64,000 nt of DNA from VXPQ01 sp965232485. Its GTDB lineage: Bacteria > Bacteroidota > Rhodothermia > Rhodothermales > VXPQ01. The notes beneath the pieces were generated by a model that was not told the origin of the DNA, ran no database searches, and worked only from the letters and a program-made list of their open reading frames with translations. Within the stretch, counting starts at the first letter, position 1, and each line of letters starts with the position of its first letter. The stretch spans positions 2,294,001-2,358,000 of the forward strand of contig OZ246975.1 in NCBI GenBank assembly GCA_965232485.1. Direction: 5' to 3'. Below, one piece after another: positions 58,168 to 64,000 of this stretch. The position numbers and the translations under genes were made by a program.

Positions 58168-60858
58168 ATGCACAAAACGGTAGTGGTGCACAATCGTTAC
58201 GCCTGGCGGAGCTATCGGACGAAAGCCGCGTTGGGCGGCGAGCAGGGCTTGCGGATACTCACGATCGAGCAGTTGGCCGCCCGGCTTGCAGGCGGTTTTC
58301 TGACGCCGGTCGATTCCGATTGCGTCAAGGATGCGGTAGAAGATGCAGCCGAAGCGCCTCTGGGTGAACTCGATGCGATCAAGAAGCTGCCCGGCTTTAA
58401 ACGAGCGGCAGCGGCAAGTCTGGTCAGATCGTGGGGCGCCGGGTTAACGCTTGGAAAGGAAGCGGAAGACGCTGCCTATCAAACGGCGAAGGAGCGTCTC
58501 TCCTCGTTTTCCGCCCTCGAGCGGGAAGTGCTTTCCCGATTGCCGTCCAATCAGATTCCGCCCGGCGACCTGGCGGCGGTTGCGTTGCGACGCGTACGGT
58601 ATGCCCGTGCGATTTTCGGGCGCATAGAAATCCACGGACGGACCGAAATGTCGCCGGTCTGGCGGCCTTTATTATCCGGGATTGCCAGGCATACGGAGGT
58701 GGTCTGGGTAGCGGAAGCCAGAAAAATTCCCGCGTGGCTTGCCCCGGATGCGAACATATCTGTCGAGACAAGCCGGCGTTTCGAGCCCGCTATCCGCGCA
58801 GTGTCCTGCGCAAGTCCGCGGCACGAGATTCTGGAAGCGTTCCGCTGGGCGCGCCAGCATTTGGCGGCGGGCATACCGCCCCGGGAGTTAGCTGTCGCGA
58901 CCGCCTCGCCGGAAATGTGGGACGAGCATGTGCTGGCTCAGGCTGAATCGTCCAATCTGCCGATGCATTTCATTCACGGCCGCCCTGCACTCTCGACAGC
59001 CGGGGGGCAACTCTGTGCAGCGCTCGCCGAAATCCTGCTGCGCGGCTTCTCTTTTATGCGCGTCGTGCGGCTCGTTGCGCTGTTGCGCAATCAAAACAAG
59101 CGCTTTGCGCAGGCGCCGGGCAATTGGTGGCGGGCGCTTCCGAGGGAGGCGCCGTTACTGGACGCGTCCCGCTGGCTTTCTGCAATAAGCGAGTTAACGC
59201 CCGAAACCTTTTCGGACGGCAACGACCATCGGCAGATGCTGGAAGAGGTCGTCGAAACGGTGAACAAGGGGCTCGACGAGGCAGAGGAGATTGGCGAAGG
59301 GCTACTGGATGGACGAGCGCTTGCGGTCTGGCGAAAGGCGCTCATCGAGGGCCCGCCCACAGCCCTGGACGTTACCCTGGGCGGACTGCGGGTCGACGAC
59401 GGCGTCGAGGTCGGCGCCGCCATGGTCTGGGGGCCGGCGGCGGCTATTGCGGCTGCGCCCCGCCCCTTTATCTGGCTTTTGGGGTTGAGTTCGCGATCCT
59501 GGCCGCGCCGAGCGGCGGAGGATCCGTTGCTTCCACATCACATCGTAGCTGCAGAGCGCCTCGACCCCCTGCCCGTGCACGACGCGGATCGGCGGGACTT
59601 CCGGACGCTCTGCGACATGACGGAGCGCGAGGTCGTGTGTTCAAGGGCGCGGCGGGATAGCGAAGGACGGCTCAACGGCGTTTCTCCCCTTTACAGGCCG
59701 GATCGCGGCGAAATCTATCTGGTTCAGAGCCGGGAGGCCGAACATGCCGCCAGTGCGGCGGACCGGCTGATGGCGCGTCCCGGGGAATTTCAAAAAACGC
59801 CGCGCGCCGTGTCTGCGCGCCAGACTTGGGCCGACTGGCGACGGGACCGCCTTACGGGGCACGATGGTCTCGTAAGGGCCGACCATCCTCTTCTCTTGCA
59901 GGCGCTGAACCGGCGGCAATCGGCGAGTTCCCTGGTGAAACTGCTGCGCGATCCCCTCGGATATTTGTGGACGTACGGGTTCGGATGGCGCGAACCGACG
60001 GAATCGGACGAACCGCTTACGCTCGATTCGCTCGATTTCGGCAACCTGCTGCACGAGATTCTGGAGGATGCGGTGACCCGGCTCGAAGCCGCCGGATCGG
60101 GGGGAATGGCAGGCGCTTCTTCTGCAGAAATCGCCGGGGCCGTTGCGCAGGCTTCCGAAAGTGCGAAGGACCGGTGGGACGCGGCCCGGCCCGTGCCCCC
60201 GCCCGTCGTCTGGGAACGAAAATTGGCGGAAGCGACGGAACTCGCGTTGACGGCGCTTTCTCTTACCGAGGAACCCTTGCCGGATCAGCGCAGCTGGGCG
60301 GAAATTCCATTCGGCGGCGATTCCCGCGCAGAGCGCCTTTGCGAGGAAGTCCGCGAGACGTTGCCCTGGGACCCAACCGAAATCGTTCCGATCCCCGGAA
60401 CGTCCATTCGCATCGGCGGATCGATCGACCGCCTCGATCTCGCCGGAGACAAGAGCCGGGCGCGCGTTACGGACTACAAGTCAGGCAAGCTGCGCAATTC
60501 GGCGGTGCAGCTCAAGGGCGGTCAGGAATTGCAGCGATGCCTTTACGCATTCGCCGTGAAGGCTTTGATCGACGCGTCGCCCGAGGTGGAAGCGCGCCTT
60601 CTTTATCCGAGATCGCCCAACCAGGCCCTAACCCTCGACGATCCTGAAGGAACGCTCGAAAGATTGAGGCAATATCTTGTCGAGGCCTCGGAATCGTTCG
60701 CAAAGGGCATGGCGCTTTCCGGCCCCGATGCGGGAGGCGACTGGTACGATCTGGCTTTTCTCTTGCCGGGAGGCGCGAAGGAGGTCTATCTCAACGCAAA
60801 GCGTCCGTTGGTCGCCGAAGCGCTTGCCGCTATCGCGCCGCTTTGGGGGGAGCCGTAA
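58168..60858 (+). CDS. AddB/RecB-like PD-(D/E)XK nuclease protein
   Basis: The product has 896 residues. The long N-terminal part resembles an inactive helicase half (REILEAFRWARQHLAAG, FIWLLGLSSRSWPRRAAEDPLLP). The C-terminal nuclease domain has GSIDRLD...VTDYKSGK at about 750-775 and QLQRCLYAFA-like YQ motif after it (ELQRCLYAFAVKAL). With the following helicase it forms an AddAB-type pair for end resection or foreign-DNA degradation. Four Cys of the AddB iron-sulfur cluster are not obvious. The next gene starts one base after its stop. Confidence 0.82.
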   Translation: MHKTVVVHNRYAWRSYRTKAALGGEQGLRILTIEQLAARLAGGFLTPVDSDCVKDAVEDAAEAPLGELDAIKKLPGFKRAAAASLVRSWGAGLTLGKEAEDAAYQTAKERLSSFSALEREVLSRLPSNQIPPGDLAAVALRRVRYARAIFGRIEIHGRTEMSPVWRPLLSGIARHTEVVWVAEARKIPAWLAPDANISVETSRRFEPAIRAVSCASPRHEILEAFRWARQHLAAGIPPRELAVATASPEMWDEHVLAQAESSNLPMHFIHGRPALSTAGGQLCAALAEILLRGFSFMRVVRLVALLRNQNKRFAQAPGNWWRALPREAPLLDASRWLSAISELTPETFSDGNDHRQMLEEVVETVNKGLDEAEEIGEGLLDGRALAVWRKALIEGPPTALDVTLGGLRVDDGVEVGAAMVWGPAAAIAAAPRPFIWLLGLSSRSWPRRAAEDPLLPHHIVAAERLDPLPVHDADRRDFRTLCDMTEREVVCSRARRDSEGRLNGVSPLYRPDRGEIYLVQSREAEHAASAADRLMARPGEFQKTPRAVSARQTWADWRRDRLTGHDGLVRADHPLLLQALNRRQSASSLVKLLRDPLGYLWTYGFGWREPTESDEPLTLDSLDFGNLLHEILEDAVTRLEAAGSGGMAGASSAEIAGAVAQASESAKDRWDAARPVPPPVVWERKLAEATELALTALSLTEEPLPDQRSWAEIPFGGDSRAERLCEEVRETLPWDPTEIVPIPGTSIRIGGSIDRLDLAGDKSRARVTDYKSGKLRNSAVQLKGGQELQRCLYAFAVKALIDASPEVEARLLYPRSPNQALTLDDPEGTLERLRQYLVEASESFAKGMALSGPDAGGDWYDLAFLLPGGAKEVYLNAKRPLVAEALAAIAPLWGEP

Positions 60859-60859
60859 G

Positions 60860-63800
60860 ATGGCGAAACATGCATTGCCCGATTCCGCCGCGCGTATCGC
60901 GGCGCTTGCGGACCATGACCGCACGTTGCTCGTCGAGGCGGGCGCCGGAAGCGGAAAAACGGCGCTCATGGCCGGACGCGTGGCGTTGCTCGTTGCTGCG
61001 GGCGTTCATCCGAAGGAGATCGTCGCCATCACGTTTACGGAGGCGGCCGCTGCCGAATTGCTTGAGCGCATCGAGGGGTTCGTGCAGTCGCTTGGGGCCG
61101 GGGAAATGCCCGTCGAGCTCAAGGAAGGATTGCCGCAAGGCCTTACCGACGAACAGAAAGCCGCGCTTGAACGCGGCGGGGCTGTCCTTGATGAAATCAC
61201 CTGCACGACGATCCATGGCTTCTGCCAGCAATTGATCCGGCCCTATCCTGTAGAGACGGAACTTGACCCGGGCGCCAGGATCATTGATCCGGCAGCCGCC
61301 GAACTCGCCTATCAGGATTTGATGGAAGCCTGGCTCTCGGCGCGTTTCGGGCGTGACCGGGGGGCGGAAGGGTTAGGGCGTATTCCGCCTGTTCGGGAAG
61401 CGGGAGGCGAGGAAGATTTTTTCGCCGAGCTGCTCATGAAGGCGCCCGATGCGACGTTGGACCTGATAAAGAAAACCGCGCAATTTCTGAAGAGCCACCG
61501 CACGGCCGGGGCGGTCGAAGAGGCATTCGACCCGGCGGTACTTGCAAAGCTCGTGGAATCGGTCGAGGCGTTCGCTGCCTGGTATAACGATTGCGGCGTA
61601 CCGGAGCCCGTAACCGGTCAAATCGTCGAAGAGCTTGGCTGGATAGCCGACAGGGTTCGCGAGGCGATGGCGGAGCAGCTGACCGGTCGACGTCTCGCCG
61701 AATTGCTCTTCCACGATCCCCCTTCGGCCTGCAAGAAGAATGAGAGAGCGTTTAAGCAATGGCGCGCCAGGACGCGGTGGAAGACCGCTGCGAAGGCCGC
61801 GGGCGAAAGCGTTGCGACGGGGGAGCAGCTTTCTGCATCCGGCGAAGTCTGCTATGCGGCCTGCGCGAAAGCATACGAGATGTTCTGCGCCGGTCTTGGC
61901 GGTCTCGCCTTTTGTCGATTCGTTGCCGAGTTCGACAGGCTGCGCGACTTGTACCGGGAGTACAAGCGCGACGCCGCGCTTCTCGATTTTGACGATCTGC
62001 TGCATCACGCACGGGACCTTCTCAAGGATAACGAGCCGGTGCGGGCTGCGCTCGCAGCACGCTATCCGCATATTCTGGTGGACGAATTTCAGGATACCGA
62101 TCCCCTGCAGGCCGAAATCCTCTGGAGAATTGCGGGGGACGGCGATCCGGCCGAGCCGTGGCATGATTTCGCGATTCGTCCCGGCGCGCTGTTCCTGGTC
62201 GGCGATCCGAAACAGGCCATCTACAGGTTCCGCGGCGCCGACGTGCAAACCTATCTTCTTGCAAAAAGGGCGCTCTCGGCAAACCCGCAGGCTGCGGTCC
62301 TCGAAATAACCGCCAACTTCCGATCGCAGGAGCCGATCCTCCGATATGTAAACGAGCAATTTGAAACGATTCTCGCCGAAGAAGAGGGGCAGCCCGGTTT
62401 CACGGCGCTTGCCCCCATCCGCGAAGCCGGTCATGAACCCTGTGTCGCCGCGTTTGGAATCCTCCTTGACGATCGGCACAAAAACCACAAGGGGAAGCTA
62501 CTTACCGATTCCGTGCGTCGGGAGGAGGCTTCCGTTGTAGCGGATATGGTGCAGGGCCTGATAGGGGCATACCCTGTTTGGGACAAGCGGACCAGGGAAT
62601 TCCGACCCGCGCGGGCTGGCGACATCGCCCTGCTTGCGCCGACCGGCGCCAGCCTCTGGATATACGAACGAGCACTCGAGCGGCAGGAGATTCCGATCGC
62701 TACGCAAGCGGGCAAGGGATTCTTCCGCCGTCAGGAAGTCCAGGACCTGATCGCCATTGCAAGAGCCATCGCGGATCACCGGGACACGCTTGCATTCGGC
62801 GCCCTGATCCGCGGTCCGCTGGTTGGACTCACGGAAGAACAAATCGCCGATGAAATCGTGGGGCTGCAATCCGGGGAAGAAGAGAGGTCAAGGCTGTATC
62901 TCTGGACAGAACCCGAACGGGTCGAAAACCCGGCGCTTCGGGATACGCTGACCGTGCTGCAGAATCTGGCGCGCAAGGCCCGCCGCACAACCCCTTACCT
63001 TCTGCTTGCCGAAGCGATCGACGAACTCAACGTCCGACCGATTCTCAAAGCGCGCTATCCGCACGGGATCGAACGGGCGCTCGCCAACGTTGATCTCGCG
63101 TTGGAAATGGCGCGGGCGTATGCGGCTCGGGGCGTCGCAGACTTTGCCCGGGCGATGTGGCAACGCTGGAAAGACGGGGATGCACAAGTAGAGGGCAGGC
63201 CGGACGCCGCAAGCGACGCCGTTTCCATCATTACGATGCACTCGGCGAAGGGGCTGGAATGGCCGGTCTTGATACCGATCAACTCCATGACAGCGCCGCT
63301 CAGCCGCATGAACTTCCTGTACCGGCGCCGCGACGACAGCGTGCATTTCGGCATATTCGGGTACGATAGCGATGATTTCCAGATGGTCCGCGAGGAGGAA
63401 AAAGCAGAGTTGCGCCGCGAGCGCATTCGTCTCTGGTATGTGGCGTTGACTCGTGCGAGAGATCTGCTTCTGCTCCCGAGGCAGACGGAACGTTTGAACA
63501 AGGACTGGTTCAGCCTGATCGACATCGACATCGAATCGTTGCCCGCCCTCGATACGGGACAATTCGAAAAATCGCAATTCGTTGCAGCAGCCGCCAGCCG
63601 CAACGGCCAGGATATCGCGACATGGCGACGGGAAGCCGCAACCATCGCCGGCAATCAACGGGTTATTACGTGGCGTCGACCCAGCCGACACGAGGAACTG
63701 CCTGAGGCGGTCGATGAGGACGAGGAAGTATTTGTTGGCGCCGAAGCGATCCTTGAGGAAATGCCCCGATCAGAAGTAGAACCACACGTTCGAGGCAGTC

Positions 63801-64000
63801 GCGAGCGAGGGAGCATCCTGCACAAACTGATGGAAGAGGCGCTCACCGGCGAGACAGAGGAATCCACGCAAGCGTTGCAGACGCGCGCCGCCGAACTCAT
63901 AGGCCAGTTGGCGCTGGAGGATGCGGCGGATCCGGAGGACGGGCCATGCAGCGCCGAGATGGCCGCAACGGTCAAGCGGACGCTGCAACTGCCAGCGATC
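60860..64000 (+). CDS. AddA/RecB-like UvrD helicase-nuclease (3' end outside window)
   Basis: About 1046 residues are visible. Walker A GAGSGKT lies at 28-34, FTEAAAAEL follows, DEFQDTDP lies at 408-415, FLVGDPKQAIYRFRGAD follows, and VSIITMHSAKGLEWPVL plus WYVALTRARDLLLLP complete a superfamily 1A helicase. Near the window end GSILHKLMEEAL begins the C-terminal RecB-like nuclease domain, cut off by the window. The gene is coupled to the AddB-like gene. Whether it is the housekeeping RecBCD substitute or a defence helicase-nuclease cannot be decided here. Confidence 0.88.
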   Translation, partial: MAKHALPDSAARIAALADHDRTLLVEAGAGSGKTALMAGRVALLVAAGVHPKEIVAITFTEAAAAELLERIEGFVQSLGAGEMPVELKEGLPQGLTDEQKAALERGGAVLDEITCTTIHGFCQQLIRPYPVETELDPGARIIDPAAAELAYQDLMEAWLSARFGRDRGAEGLGRIPPVREAGGEEDFFAELLMKAPDATLDLIKKTAQFLKSHRTAGAVEEAFDPAVLAKLVESVEAFAAWYNDCGVPEPVTGQIVEELGWIADRVREAMAEQLTGRRLAELLFHDPPSACKKNERAFKQWRARTRWKTAAKAAGESVATGEQLSASGEVCYAACAKAYEMFCAGLGGLAFCRFVAEFDRLRDLYREYKRDAALLDFDDLLHHARDLLKDNEPVRAALAARYPHILVDEFQDTDPLQAEILWRIAGDGDPAEPWHDFAIRPGALFLVGDPKQAIYRFRGADVQTYLLAKRALSANPQAAVLEITANFRSQEPILRYVNEQFETILAEEEGQPGFTALAPIREAGHEPCVAAFGILLDDRHKNHKGKLLTDSVRREEASVVADMVQGLIGAYPVWDKRTREFRPARAGDIALLAPTGASLWIYERALERQEIPIATQAGKGFFRRQEVQDLIAIARAIADHRDTLAFGALIRGPLVGLTEEQIADEIVGLQSGEEERSRLYLWTEPERVENPALRDTLTVLQNLARKARRTTPYLLLAEAIDELNVRPILKARYPHGIERALANVDLALEMARAYAARGVADFARAMWQRWKDGDAQVEGRPDAASDAVSIITMHSAKGLEWPVLIPINSMTAPLSRMNFLYRRRDDSVHFGIFGYDSDDFQMVREEEKAELRRERIRLWYVALTRARDLLLLPRQTERLNKDWFSLIDIDIESLPALDTGQFEKSQFVAAAASRNGQDIATWRREAATIAGNQRVITWRRPSRHEELPEAVDEDEEVFVGAEAILEEMPRSEVEPHVRGSRERGSILHKLMEEALTGETEESTQALQTRAAELIGQLALEDAADPEDGPCSAEMAATVKRTLQLPAI

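Noticed and set aside
1..64000. tRNA, rRNA or riboswitch genes
   Set aside because: I looked in the intergenic stretches and found no cloverleaf-like, rRNA-like or known leader sequence that I could support by eye.

Overview
The window is one contig segment from a GC-rich bacterium. The first 7.4 kb are housekeeping genes: a Mn/Zn ABC importer, an ABC exporter and an arsenosugar pair. Nearly all the rest is a dense accessory 'defence island'. The taxon cannot be fixed from sequence alone. A lipoprotein metal-binding protein, an ArsS/peroxidase-like pair and a permease fused to a winged helix fit several phyla; a Rhodothermota/Bacteroidota relative is my low-confidence guess. Two promoters (57872-57900 and 58010-58038) match the sigma-70 consensus with 17-bp spacers.

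Layout. 1-3457 (minus): metal uptake operon, with a palindromic operator placed between -35 and -10. 3932-7374 (plus): ABC exporter, carboxymuconolactone-decarboxylase-like protein and ArsS. 7375-10400: small GIY-YIG-like gene, a type II Thoeris pair (2TM-macro ThsA plus TIR-like ThsB) and a 3-TM protein of unknown function whose paralogue lies at 21269-22078. 10.7-15.5 kb: a TPR protein with nine 141-bp repeats, an IS481/helicase chimera and an XRE-ImmA regulator. 16.1-19.1 kb: Dam-type methylase, ParB-like protein and nuclease-like protein in one overlapping operon. 19.05-21.1 kb: an adenylosuccinate-synthetase/PurZ-like protein coupled to a DUF7002 protein. 22.4-23.7 kb: the only near-complete IS3-family copy. 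24.5-30.2 kb (minus): SIR2, HerA and a decayed RelE/UvrD helicase. 30.8-36.5 kb: DUF262/DUF1524 nuclease, orphan nucleotidyltransferase, type IIG-like methylase and a tiny zinc ribbon. 36.7-38.8 kb: an Mrr-like nuclease split by an IS5-family element. 38.9-40.9 kb: sigma factor (amber-interrupted), small protein and ImmA peptidase. 41.1-44.1 kb: a CBASS operon of patatin, CD-NTase and E2-like protein with no E1. 44.5-52.4 kb: duplicated cassettes (nucleotidyltransferase, HTH, DUF4143 ATPase, RhuM-Fic, DUF5131) separated by 23-bp repeats. 52-55 kb: Schlafen/dual-OB/DUF488/DUF488 operon. 55.3-57.8 kb: MerR plus VIT/VWA. 58.2-64 kb: AddB-like nuclease and AddA-like helicase, running off the window end.

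How it works together. At least six recognisable antiviral or restriction modules sit side by side: Thoeris, SIR2-HerA, DUF262, type IIG-like, E2-only CBASS and Mrr-like nucleases. Several less familiar operons lie among them. The joints between modules are repeatedly marked by remnants of one IS3-family element (ends starting TGGTTCGGG) or by the 23-bp repeats. Many modules are decaying: amber codons in the sigma factor and the RelE/helicase, frameshifts in the helicase and two small genes, an IS insertion in the Mrr-like gene, and internally deleted duplicates. The least described candidates are the Dam/ParB/nuclease operon, the PurZ-like/DUF7002 pair, the paired 3-TM proteins, and the duplicated cassette with 23-bp repeats. 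I saw no tRNA, rRNA or CRISPR array.
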